A stretch of DNA of 64,000 nucleotides from NCBI GenBank assembly GCA_963772335.1, contig CAVYXF010000004.1, positions 62,001 to 126,000 on the forward strand, given 5' to 3'. The DNA comes from CAVYXF01 sp963772335. Lineage in GTDB: Bacteria; Pseudomonadota; Alphaproteobacteria; Rhizobiales; Rhodomicrobiaceae. This document shows, piece by piece, positions 50,091 through 57,883 of the stretch. The notes beneath the pieces were generated by a model that saw only the letters and a list, made by a program, of their open reading frames with translations, had not been told where the DNA came from and made no database searches. Position numbers and translations under genes: made by a program. Every line of letters begins with the position of its first letter. The first letter of the stretch is position 1.

Positions 50091-50720
50091 AGCGCCTGCC
50101 CGCTCAAATGCGCCCAACGATAGGCCGGCCGCGAATAGGCGAGCAGCACGCGGTCGAGCACGAAGGCGATGAGGGTGATCCAGGCGACATAGGGCAAAAT
50201 GATGTCCATCGACAGATAGCGGCGTACCAGGAAGATTCTATAGCCCAGTCCGCCGGTCGAAGCGATGGCTTCGGCGGAGATCAGGAAAATCCAGGCTGGC
50301 CCGAGGCCCAGCCGGATCGCGGTGATCAGCCGCGGCATGACCTGCGGCAGAACCACGCGCAGGATCATCTGCCAGGTGCTCGCACCCAGCGTCAGGCCCT
50401 TGACGATCTGCTCCTGCGGGATGTCGGCGACTGCCTGGGCAATGGTGCGCACCATGACCGGCGCGGTGCCGATCACAATCAGCATCACTTTGGAGGTCTC
50501 GCCCAGCCCGAACACGATGAACAGGATCGGCAGGATGGTGATCGGCGGGATCAGTGAGATCGCGGCGACGAACGGCGCGAACCCGGTGCGGGCGCGGGGG
50601 ATAAAGCCCATCGGGATGCCGATGACGAGGGCCAGGAGCGCTGAGATCGCGATGCCGCCGAGCAGGCGCGCGAGGCTCGCGGCAGTGTCGGACCAGCACC
50701 GCCGATCGATGACGGCCGGA
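50087..50720 (-). pseudogene. SsuC/TauC-type ABC permease, 5' truncated
   Basis: Family sequence is clear from WSDTAASLARLLGG at about 50695 onward, through ISLIPPITILPILFIVFGLGE, the EAA-like loop GASTWQMILRVVLPQVMPRL and the closing helices. A normal member has 60-80 further N-terminal residues with the first membrane segment; here the frame meets a stop near 50753 and has no ATG, GTG or TTG before the methionine at 50611. So the 5' end is lost, perhaps by a rearrangement next to nhaA. No solute-binding protein gene is present. Confidence 0.8.
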
Positions 50721-50974
50721 ACCCTAGACGCGCTGCACGAGAGGAACTAAGCAAGTTGAATGCGAATTGGCGGGATAAGGCGGCCATCGTCAAAGGCGCC
50801 GGTCCCCGCGCAGCGGCGCGACCTCCTTGCGGCCGGCCTGCATAAAAAACGGGCAGAAGCGTCGACGCAGAAGCAGCGGCGATTTCCTGCGACGCCGACG
50901 GTGGTGGGGCAAATGCGCGTATGTCTGATAGCAAGGCTTGAGCGTGCTCGGCTTTTTGCCTACTCCTTCTCCCC

Positions 50975-52162
50975 ATGAACATAGCCCGCAAAATCACCGA
51001 AGCCCCAGTCCAGGCACTCACGTTCATTATCGAACACCCTCTGGGTGCTGGCATCGCCCTGCTGCTGGCGACCATCGCGGCCCTGGTGGTTGCCAATTCG
51101 CCGCTCGCGGAGAGCTACAACGCAGTCCTGCACGCCTATCTGGGCGGGCTCAGTGTCGGGCATTGGATCAACGACGGGCTGATGGCGGTGTTTTTCTTAC
51201 TGGTCGGCCTCGAGCTGAAACGGGAGGTGATCGGCGGCGAGCTCGCCAGCTGGCAGCAGCGGATTCTGCCGGGCATCGCGGCCACTGGTGGCGTCGCCCT
51301 GCCGGCGATCATCTTCAGCGCGGTGAACTGGAGCAACCCGGAAGCGTTGAAAGGCTGGGCAATTCCGGCCGCAACCGATATTGCCTTTGCGCTCGGGGTT
51401 CTGTCGCTGCTTGGCCCTCGCGTGCCGGTGTCATTGCGGCTGTTCCTCACCACCATCGCCGTCCTCGACGACCTCGCCGCTATCATCATTATCGCGCTGT
51501 TCTATACCGCCGAGCTCTCAGTGCTGATGTTGGCGCTGGCGGGCGGTGCACTTGCCATGCTCCTCGTTCTGAACACTTTGGGCGTACGCGCAATCTGGCC
51601 TTACCTCCTTATCGGCATCGGGCTCTGGTACTGCGTACTGCAATCAGGCGTCCACGCGACGCTCGCCGGCGTTGCCCTGGCGATGACCATTCCTTTCCGG
51701 GTCGCGGACGGGCACTCCTCGCCGCTGTTGCGTCTGGAGCATGCGCTGCAGCCTTGGGTCGAGTTTCTCATCCTGCCGGTGTTCGCATTTGCCAATGCTG
51801 GTGTGTCGCTCGCCGGGTTCAGGCTCGCCAGCATTTTTGAGCCGCTGACCTTTGGCATTGCGGGAGGTCTGTTCTTCGGCAAGCAGGTCGGTGTGTTCGG
51901 CAGTGTGTGGCTGGCCGAGAAGAGCGGCCTCGTACGCCTGCCGGAAGGCGCGAGCTGGGCGCAGCTCTATGGCGTGGCGCTGCTGTGCGGTATCGGCTTC
52001 ACCATGAGCCTGTTCATCGGGCTGCTCGCCTTTGGCGGATCAGCCGCGATGCAAGACGCAACCAAGATCGGCGTGCTGACCGGCTCTCTTCTCTCTGCCG
52101 TGGCGGGCTATACGCTGTTGCGGCTGGTCTCTTCGGAGGTCGCCGAGCGCCAGGCCGCTTGA
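50975..52162 (+). CDS. nhaA: Na+/H+ antiporter NhaA
   Basis: The 395-residue protein has the full NhaA pattern with 11-12 membrane segments: GLMAVFFLLVGLELKREV, PAATDIAFALGVLSLLG and AVLDDLAAIIIIALFYT, the last containing the two adjacent Asp that bind Na+ and protons. It exports sodium for protons and helps at alkaline pH. It is transcribed away from the truncated permease. Confidence 0.95.
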   Translation: MNIARKITEAPVQALTFIIEHPLGAGIALLLATIAALVVANSPLAESYNAVLHAYLGGLSVGHWINDGLMAVFFLLVGLELKREVIGGELASWQQRILPGIAATGGVALPAIIFSAVNWSNPEALKGWAIPAATDIAFALGVLSLLGPRVPVSLRLFLTTIAVLDDLAAIIIIALFYTAELSVLMLALAGGALAMLLVLNTLGVRAIWPYLLIGIGLWYCVLQSGVHATLAGVALAMTIPFRVADGHSSPLLRLEHALQPWVEFLILPVFAFANAGVSLAGFRLASIFEPLTFGIAGGLFFGKQVGVFGSVWLAEKSGLVRLPEGASWAQLYGVALLCGIGFTMSLFIGLLAFGGSAAMQDATKIGVLTGSLLSAVAGYTLLRLVSSEVAERQAA

Positions 52163-52181
52163 CGCAGCGCCAGCCAGCGGC

Positions 52182-52820
52182 CTACTCCAAGCTTTGCGCG
52201 ACCGCCTCGCGCAGCGCATCGATGCCGACGCGCTTCTCCGCCGAGGTGGCGATCACTTCCGGATAGGCAGCGCCGTGTTTCTTGACCGCCTCGGTCGCGG
52301 CGGCGATGGCTACCTCGACTTCGCGGGCTTTGAGCTTGTCGATCTTAGTCAGCACGAGCTGGTAGGACACAGCGGACTGGTCCATCAGCTCCATGGTTGC
52401 GCGGTCGTTCTCCTTGACGCCGTGACGGCTGTCGATCAGCAGGAAGACCCGCCGTAGCTGCGTGCGTCCTCGCAGATAGTCCTGCACCAGCTGGTTCCAG
52501 CCGCGCACCAGGCTCTTCGAGGCGCGAGCATAGCCATAACCCGGCATATCGACGATATGCACCTCTTCGCCGAGGAGAAAGTAATTCAGCTCGCGGGTGC
52601 GCCCTGGCGTATTGGAGGTGCGCGCCAGCCCCTGGCGGCCGAGCAGCGCGTTGAGCAGGCTCGACTTGCCGACATTGGAGCGCCCACCAAAGGCAACTTC
52701 AGGGATCCCCTCCTCGGGCAGCCCGGCGACTTTAACGACGCCTTTGACGAAAACCGCCGGCTGGCGGAAGAGCTGCGCAGCCCGGGCGGCTAGCGCTGTA
52801 TTGTTCTCGGACATGGCCAT
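52182..52820 (-). CDS. engB: Ribosome-biogenesis GTPase EngB (YsxC/YihA)
   Basis: The 212-residue protein has G1 GRSNVGKSSLLN, G3 DMPGYGYA, G4 TKIDK and G5 TSAEK, with the FV.GV and LNYFLLGE blocks of this TRAFAC GTPase. It is needed for assembly of the large ribosomal subunit. ATG at 52820 or 52814 may be used. It is convergent with nhaA. Confidence 0.95.
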   Translation of the reverse strand: MAMSENNTALAARAAQLFRQPAVFVKGVVKVAGLPEEGIPEVAFGGRSNVGKSSLLNALLGRQGLARTSNTPGRTRELNYFLLGEEVHIVDMPGYGYARASKSLVRGWNQLVQDYLRGRTQLRRVFLLIDSRHGVKENDRATMELMDQSAVSYQLVLTKIDKLKAREVEVAIAAATEAVKKHGAAYPEVIATSAEKRVGIDALREAVAQSLE

Positions 52821-52921
52821 CTTTTTCCGCGCCGCACGCGACGGATTGCGCTGCCCCCTCCCGTACAAAGTCACGCCGACGGAAAGCAGCAATGCTCAAA
52901 ATCAAAACGGGAGACTAGATC

Positions 52922-53230
52922 ATGTCGAGGCGAATTCAAGTCGTGGCTGCGTTCTGCGGCGCCCTTTTCGCCAGCTCCGCATTGGCAATGGCCAGCGCTG
53001 AGGCCGGAACCGTTACGAAGACCTGGGTCGGGCCGAACGGCGGAAGCGTCCACTATCGCGGCGATGGCGTACCCGGCCATTATCGCGGCGCCGTTACGGT
53101 TACCACGCCTGAAGGCGACACCTATCGCCGCGTCACCAAGTTTAATCGCGGCCCCAATGGCGCCATAGTCTCGCGCCGCTGGGTAGGCCCAAATGGGGCA
53201 GCGTTCGTTCGTGGCGGTGTCCGCTACTGA
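52922..53230 (+). CDS. Small secreted protein with WVGPNG repeats
   Basis: The 102-residue protein has a signal peptide (cut near ASAEA) and a GGGAGA ribosome binding site. The mature part carries a duplicated block: TKTWVGPNGGSVHYRG near its start and SRRWVGPNGAAFVRGG near its end, with RGPNGAIV between. Gly, Asn, Arg and aromatic residues dominate. It looks like a short beta-strand repeat protein of the envelope. A terminator-like hairpin follows at 53286. Confidence 0.75.
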   Translation: MSRRIQVVAAFCGALFASSALAMASAEAGTVTKTWVGPNGGSVHYRGDGVPGHYRGAVTVTTPEGDTYRRVTKFNRGPNGAIVSRRWVGPNGAAFVRGGVRY

Positions 53231-53686
53231 GCCGCATTCGGCGGGGGCAATCCCTAACTCTCCCTAATACACCCGCTCCCGCCGGCCCGCTGGCGCCCCG
53301 CAGCGGGTCTTTTGGCGTTGGCATAGGGCCGATGCTGCCGATACGTCCGATGTTATGCAGCTAGCCACAACGCAATAACCTCGCATCCCAACCGGAAGTA
53401 GAAATTGGGCGTACGGTGCAAAATTCTGCCCATCTTTGTGGCAAGGATGGCACATCTTTGTGGCAGAGAACTGTGATTTATCCCCCATTTAGAGGATGTC
53501 TGGTTTGGTGAGGTTTGCTAGAAATTTTCGTAAACGTTGATCCGTCATTGCCGAGGAAGGCGACTGAAGCTGAGTGAGGCGGAAGGGGTCGCCTCACAAC
53601 TCAACGTTCGGGGGGTCACGTCCCACGCATAAATAACGAAACGGGTCCCCCACGCTTATCCGTTCTAACTTTTTTAGGAGAACTTC
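53231..53686. other. Intergenic region with a 13-bp direct repeat
   Basis: About 450 bases separate two secreted-protein genes. A terminator lies at 53286. CATCTTTGTGGCA occurs at 53431-53443 and 53453-53465, 22 bases apart (two helical turns), a possible operator. TTTTTTAGGAG near 53668 leads into the next gene. Confidence 0.5.
53286..53313 (+). terminator. Probable rho-independent terminator
   Basis: CCCGCT and AGCGGG pair across a ten-base loop and are followed by TCTTTT on the plus strand, after the WVGPNG protein gene. Confidence 0.6.
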
Positions 53687-54130
53687 ATGAAGAGATTTGC
53701 TCTCGTATGCGCTGTCTTGGCTTCGGCAGTCCTTCTCACTGCTCCGTCCGCCTATGCCAAGAAGGTGAAGATCGGGAACGACAACGAAATCGGCTCCGAA
53801 AATGACAATCGTCGGAGCGTCAACAGCGGCAACACCCGGATCGGTGGCAATGGCCGCACCAAGATCGGCAACCGCAACACGATTGGCTCCTTTAACGACA
53901 ATCGGCGCAGCCGCAACAGTGGCAATACCTCGATCGGTGGCAATGGGCGGACCAGAGTCGGCAATGACAACATCATCGGCTCCGGCAACGACAACCGCGG
54001 CAGCCGCAACAGCGGCAACACCAAGATCGGTGGCGGCGGCAGAACTTCCGTCGGCAGCGGCAACGTCATCGGTTCCGGCAACAACAATGCGGGCAGCCGT
54101 GGCAGCGGCAACACCTGCATTGGCTGCTGA
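53687..54130 (+). CDS. Secreted Asn/Gly-rich protein with four 31-residue repeats
   Basis: The 147-residue protein has a signal peptide (residues 1-24). The mature part is four tandem repeats of 31 residues (93 bases), phased on [IV]G at residues 29, 60, 91 and 122. Each has an IGNxN unit, an IGSxN unit, NDNRRS, SGNT and IGGNGRT. The last repeat ends in CIGC, giving two cysteines at the C-terminus. The regular small-residue pattern suggests a beta-solenoid or curlin-like fibre, but the sequence does not match curlin repeats closely. An AGGAG site precedes it. The next gene encodes a related protein. Confidence 0.85.
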   Translation: MKRFALVCAVLASAVLLTAPSAYAKKVKIGNDNEIGSENDNRRSVNSGNTRIGGNGRTKIGNRNTIGSFNDNRRSRNSGNTSIGGNGRTRVGNDNIIGSGNDNRGSRNSGNTKIGGGGRTSVGSGNVIGSGNNNAGSRGSGNTCIGC

Positions 54131-54159
54131 TCGCAAAGCTTCAGCGCAATAACCCTGGA

Positions 54160-54195
54160 AGCCGGGTAGGGTCAGCCTGCCCGGCTTTATTGTTT
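54160..54195 (+). terminator. Rho-independent terminator after the repeat protein
   Basis: AGCCGGG pairs with CCCGGCT, extended by AGG/CCT, and is followed by TTATTGTTTT. Confidence 0.8.
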
Positions 54196-54277
54196 TCTCC
54201 TCGATGCTGGAACGTAGCCTTGAGTAACAGCGTTTCAGCAAGACGCCGATCGAGGCAAACCGAAAGTGAGTATCGCC

Positions 54278-54781
54278 ATGAACAGCACCAATGCGGCAAT
54301 CATCTCAAGTGTCATACTTATTGGGGCGCTGTCGTCTTTAGCTCATGCCAGCCCGGCGAGTATTGGCATTGGCCTTAGTGACTGCAAAAAAGATTGTAGA
54401 ATGAAAGCGCTGTCGACAATGGTCGCCGATAAGAGGAAGGCCAAGGATCAGGACGACGAGGACGATAGCGAGATGGATGACGATAGCGATACGGATCAGG
54501 GCGCGGACGTCGATATCGGGTCGGGCAAAGTGATCGGCAGCTTCCGCGACAACAGCGGCAAGGTTGGAGCCGGCAACACCTATATCGGCCCAGGCGGGAC
54601 CGTTCCGTGTAACAAGGCCGAAAAGGGCGGCAATAAGATCCTGAAAGACAAGAACCAGGGCAGCAAGGGCAGTGGCAAGGTCACCCTCGGCGAAGACTGC
54701 GAAATGGGAACGGGCAATACGATTGGCGGCAATGACAATCGCGGCAGCACCGGCAGCGGCAACGTCACGATAGGGAAATAG
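54278..54781 (+). CDS. Secreted acidic protein with related Asn/Gly repeats
   Basis: The 167-residue protein has a signal peptide and four cysteines in the mature part (DCKKDC near the start, PCN and EDC later). A very acidic segment of about 25 residues (KDQDDEDDSEMDDDSD) comes first, then repeat units like those of the preceding protein: DIGSGKVIGSFRDN with GAGNTYIG, and GTGNTIGGNDNRGS with GSGNVTIG. GTG at 54266 is an alternative start. The acidic block may bind calcium. The two genes form a probable functional pair, possibly a surface fibre. Confidence 0.8.
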   Translation: MNSTNAAIISSVILIGALSSLAHASPASIGIGLSDCKKDCRMKALSTMVADKRKAKDQDDEDDSEMDDDSDTDQGADVDIGSGKVIGSFRDNSGKVGAGNTYIGPGGTVPCNKAEKGGNKILKDKNQGSKGSGKVTLGEDCEMGTGNTIGGNDNRGSTGSGNVTIGK

Positions 54782-54903
54782 GGTACGCCGTGCGGTCTTA
54801 CGCGGCGAGAATGCCGGATGCCGGTGTTCTCGCCACCGCTACGCGCTGACAGGTAGGTGCAATTTTTTGCCCCAGTTTCCTGCCTGGGCCCGATCGGCGC
54901 GGC

Positions 54904-55884
54904 TTAGATCCCGATAAAGCTGTCCGTCAGCGTGCGATTGGAGCCGGGAATATAGGCATCGAATGCTGCCCAGAACTGGTCGCGAATTTCGTCCCGCTCC
55001 TGCAGCAACTCATGCTTGGCACCGGCGATCACCAGATGACGACAGGTTTTGACATGAGTTGCGAAACGCTCGATTGCGCGGGTCGAGACGACGGTGTCAT
55101 TGCTGGCGGCGACGATAAGTGTCGGCACCTTTACGGACGGGGCGAAATTCATGGCATTGATCTGCACGATGGAGCGGCAGGCTGCATTGAGCCAGCCGAT
55201 TGTCGGCGCGCCGAGCCCAAGCCAGGGCGCTGTCTCCAGAATGTCGCGTACGCGCTCATAGCGAAGACGGTCGCTGGTCAGTTCGTTGCCGGCGAAAGGT
55301 CGGAGTTCCCACGGCTTGCTGCGCCCGCCCGGGATGAAAAAGTCGCCCGCCCCCAAGAGCACCAGCCCCTCGATCAGGAAGCGTAGCGCCGGAGCTGCGG
55401 TGATCTCTCTGGCGATGTCGATCATCGGAGCGGAAAGGATCAGCCGGTCGAACCAGCACACTTTGGTCAGAGCCGAGCGCAGCAGGATATGCCCGCCCAT
55501 GGAATGCCCCATACCATAGAACGGCGCAGGGCAGTCCGGTAGCACAATCTCGTTCATGAATTGGCGCAGGTCGGTGTCGAATTGGGCAAAATCCTCGACA
55601 TGACCTTTGCTCGGATTACGCAACAGCCGGTCCGATCCGCCCTGGCCGCGCCAGTCCATCATCGCCACGGCAAAACCGCGCCGCCTGAGATCGGCGACGG
55701 TCTCGAAGTACTTCTCGATGAATTCGCCGCGCCCCCCAAACAGGCATACGGTACCGAGCCGCTTCTCCGCAGTCCTCGGCCAGAGGCAATAACGCACATT
55801 GATGCCGTCGCGGGCCAGCATTGTGCCGGGAACCGCGCCGTTCGGAACGGGGTTGCGCGCTATCCCAACGAGCTCCATAGCCAT
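54904..55884 (-). CDS. Alpha/beta hydrolase, lysophospholipase (PldB)-like
   Basis: Started at 55884, the protein has 326 residues. It shows MDWRGQGGSDR, the nucleophile elbow GHSMGGH, ASNDTVVS with the acid residue and GAKHELLQE with the catalytic His. The order and surrounding sequence fit monoglyceride lipase/lysophospholipase L2 proteins. AGGGCAAGAGA precedes the start. It is divergent from the hsp20 gene. Confidence 0.88.
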   Translation of the reverse strand: MAMELVGIARNPVPNGAVPGTMLARDGINVRYCLWPRTAEKRLGTVCLFGGRGEFIEKYFETVADLRRRGFAVAMMDWRGQGGSDRLLRNPSKGHVEDFAQFDTDLRQFMNEIVLPDCPAPFYGMGHSMGGHILLRSALTKVCWFDRLILSAPMIDIAREITAAPALRFLIEGLVLLGAGDFFIPGGRSKPWELRPFAGNELTSDRLRYERVRDILETAPWLGLGAPTIGWLNAACRSIVQINAMNFAPSVKVPTLIVAASNDTVVSTRAIERFATHVKTCRHLVIAGAKHELLQERDEIRDQFWAAFDAYIPGSNRTLTDSFIGI

Positions 55885-55988
55885 TCTCTTGCCCTTTGTG
55901 CAATTGGCATAACGCAGGCCCGAGCAAGGCTCAAGATCGAAGGCGAGAAACGGCTCTCGGCATTCCCAAGCGTGCGATAGGGAGGGGG

Positions 55989-56016
55989 CTTGAAAAGCCA
56001 CTCGCGCCTCCTATGT
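55989..56016 (+). promoter_or_regulatory. Sigma-32 (RpoH) heat-shock promoter
   Basis: CTTGAAA at 55989-55995 and CCTATGT at 56010-56016 are 14 bases apart, matching the alphaproteobacterial RpoH consensus (CTTGAA, CCxxxT). Transcription would start near 56023, just before the thermometer. Confidence 0.75.
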
Positions 56017-56024
56017 TTTTGATC

Positions 56025-56110
56025 GCACGCCATTTATGGGTGCAAACCTTAGTTCGAAGCCCGGCCTCACGGCGGGCGAGAATCATGTCGCTTCTAATGG
56101 AGGATATGTC
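56025..56110 (+). promoter_or_regulatory. ROSE-type RNA thermometer in the hsp20 leader
   Basis: The leader folds into three hairpins. The first pairs GCAC with GTGC around CCA/TGG (56025-56043). The second pairs GCCCG with CGGGC (56059-56077). The third sequesters the ribosome binding site: GCTTC at 56090-56094 pairs with GGAGG at 56099-56103 including a G-G pair, extended by CATGT against ATATG to 56108. The UCGCU...GGAGGAU arrangement and the G-G pair are hallmarks of ROSE elements of rhizobial small heat-shock genes. Heating would melt it. Confidence 0.8.
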
Positions 56111-56584
56111 ATGAGACGCTTCGATCTCTCACCGCTTTTCCGCTCCAGCATCGGTTTCGATCATCTTGCCGCGGTCCTCGACCAACTGGCCTCGGTCGAT
56201 TCCGACAATGGCTTTCCGCCCTATAATATCGAGCGGCTGAGCGAGCACGAATACCGCATTACAATGGCGGTCGCGGGATTTTCCAACGATGACCTCAATA
56301 TCGAGGTCAAAGAGTCCACTCTCTCCGTCCGCGGCGAGAAAAAGGGCGAGGCCGCCGACCGCGAGTATCTGCATCGCGGCATTGCCGCCCGGAATTTCGA
56401 GCGCCGCTTCCGCCTCGCCGATCATGTCGAGGTGACAGGCGCGACGCTTGAGAACGGCTTCCTGAATGTGGACCTCAAGCGCGAGATCCCCGAGGCCATG
56501 AAGCCGCGCACGATCAAGATCGGCAAGCCTGCGCAGAATGGCAAGGTCTCCGGTGAGGCCGAGAAGCTGCAAATTTCTGCGTAA
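56111..56584 (+). CDS. Hsp20 family small heat-shock protein
   Basis: The 157-residue protein has the class A rhizobial pattern: FPPYNIERLSEHEYRITMAVAGF opens the alpha-crystallin domain, then LSVRGEKK, and GFLNVDLKREIPE closes it. It is an ATP-independent chaperone related to IbpA/HspA. GGAGG lies about eight bases before ATG 56111; the upstream in-frame start would ignore the thermometer. A strong terminator follows. Confidence 0.95.
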   Translation: MRRFDLSPLFRSSIGFDHLAAVLDQLASVDSDNGFPPYNIERLSEHEYRITMAVAGFSNDDLNIEVKESTLSVRGEKKGEAADREYLHRGIAARNFERRFRLADHVEVTGATLENGFLNVDLKREIPEAMKPRTIKIGKPAQNGKVSGEAEKLQISA

Positions 56585-56618
56585 GCAGCCATACAGCCTG
56601 CAAAGGCTTCTCCCCCGA

Positions 56619-56649
56619 ACCCCGCCTTCTCCCCGAGGCGGGGTTTTTT
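56619..56649 (+). terminator. Rho-independent terminator after hsp20
   Basis: A nine-base stem (ACCCCGCCT / AGGCGGGGT) is followed by TTTTTT. Confidence 0.9.
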
Positions 56650-56654
56650 CTTTT

Positions 56655-57883
56655 TTATCGACGGGCGAAGGTCGCGACCAGCTCGATATGCGGTGAGAAC
56701 ACGAATTGATCTATCGGCGTGACGCCTGTGAGCTGGTAACCGCCATCGATCAGTGCTCTGGCATCGCGGGCGAAGGTTGCCGGATTGCAGGAGACGGCGA
56801 CCACGTGTTTCACTTTCGATCTGGCGAGCGTCTGGGCCTGCGCAATGGCGCCGGCGCGTGGCGGGTCGAACACCACGGCATCGAAGGCATTCAGCTCCCC
56901 CCAGGAGAGCGGCTCGCGCACAAGATCGCGCCGCAAAGGGGCAATCGGCTTCAGGCCAGACGCATGGCGGGCCGCGGCAGTGAGCGCGGCGAGCAGCGCC
57001 GGGTCAAACTCGGCCGCCGTCACGGATGCTTTGCGCGCGAGGGCGAAGCTGAAGGAGCCAAGGCCGGAAAACAGGTCGGCGACCTTGCGCGCTTTGCCCA
57101 CACCCTTGGCGACGAGCTGCGTCATCGCCTGTTCCGCTTCCGGCACGGCCTGCAGAAAGGCGCCAGGCGGCAGATCGACGCTCACGCCCGACAGCGTGAC
57201 GCGCGCCGGTGCGGTGCTGAACAGGATCTCCGGGCCGAAGACGATGCGGATGATGCCGGCATCCTGCGCCAGAGCGGCGAGGCTCGGAGAAAGCCAGCGG
57301 ACGCTGCTTGCCCTCCGGCTCGATCACCACATCCAGCCCGTCGTCGCATGCCGTGACCATGACTCGCGCCTCTCCTCCGTGCAGGAGCGCCGAGCACAAG
57401 GCGCGTAGGGACGGCAATGCGGCCTCGAAGCGCGGCACGAGGATCGGGCATTCGCGAATGTCGATCACCTCATGGCTGAGCGCCCGGCGGAAGCCGAACA
57501 GCACCTCTCGCCCGGCTTTGACGGCGGTGAAAGCGGCGCGCCGTCGGGAATGCGCAGAGAAGGCAAGCACCGGGGCGACCTCCGCCGTGATGCGATCAAA
57601 CGCCAGCGCCTCGATCAGCCGTTGGCGCTTCCATTCGAGATAAGCAGGCGCGGCGAAGTGCTGCAAAGCGCAACCGCCGCATGTCCCGAAATGCCGGCAG
57701 ATTGGCGCGACCCGATCCGCCGATGGAGCGAGAATAGCTGTAGGCGTGCCGCGGGTGCCTTCGAGCTCGGCGGTGATCCGCTCGCCAGGAAGGGTGAAGG
57801 GAATATAGACCGGCCCGGCCTCGGTTTCGACCGATGCCGTCGCCTTGCGCGCCCAGCCGGTCGATCGTCAGCTCAAGGCGCAT
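56655..57883 (-). pseudogene. RlmD/TrmA-family RNA (uracil-5-)-methyltransferase, two one-base frameshifts
   Basis: ATG 57883 opens with MRLELTIDRLGAQGDGIG; one extra base near 57828-57832 shifts the frame. The second frame holds the iron-sulfur motif CRHFGTCGGC and later ECPILVPR with the fourth Cys. Another extra base near 57281-57286 shifts again to the last part, with LFSGLGSFSFALA for SAM binding and VVAVSCNPATFARD with the catalytic Cys. With both repaired the product has about 408 residues, the normal family length. It methylates U to m5U in 23S rRNA or tRNA. It overlaps tlyA by 11 bases, as often in alphaproteobacteria. Confidence 0.88.

Noticed and set aside
50720..50974. Guanidine riboswitch upstream of the ABC permease
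   Set aside because: I looked for paired helices with the conserved guanidine-I cores and found none; the operon's 5' end seems lost.
53752..54120. Minus-strand repeat frame rich in Leu and Pro opposite the 31-residue repeat protein
   Set aside because: It mirrors the plus-strand repeats; no start signal or signal peptide.
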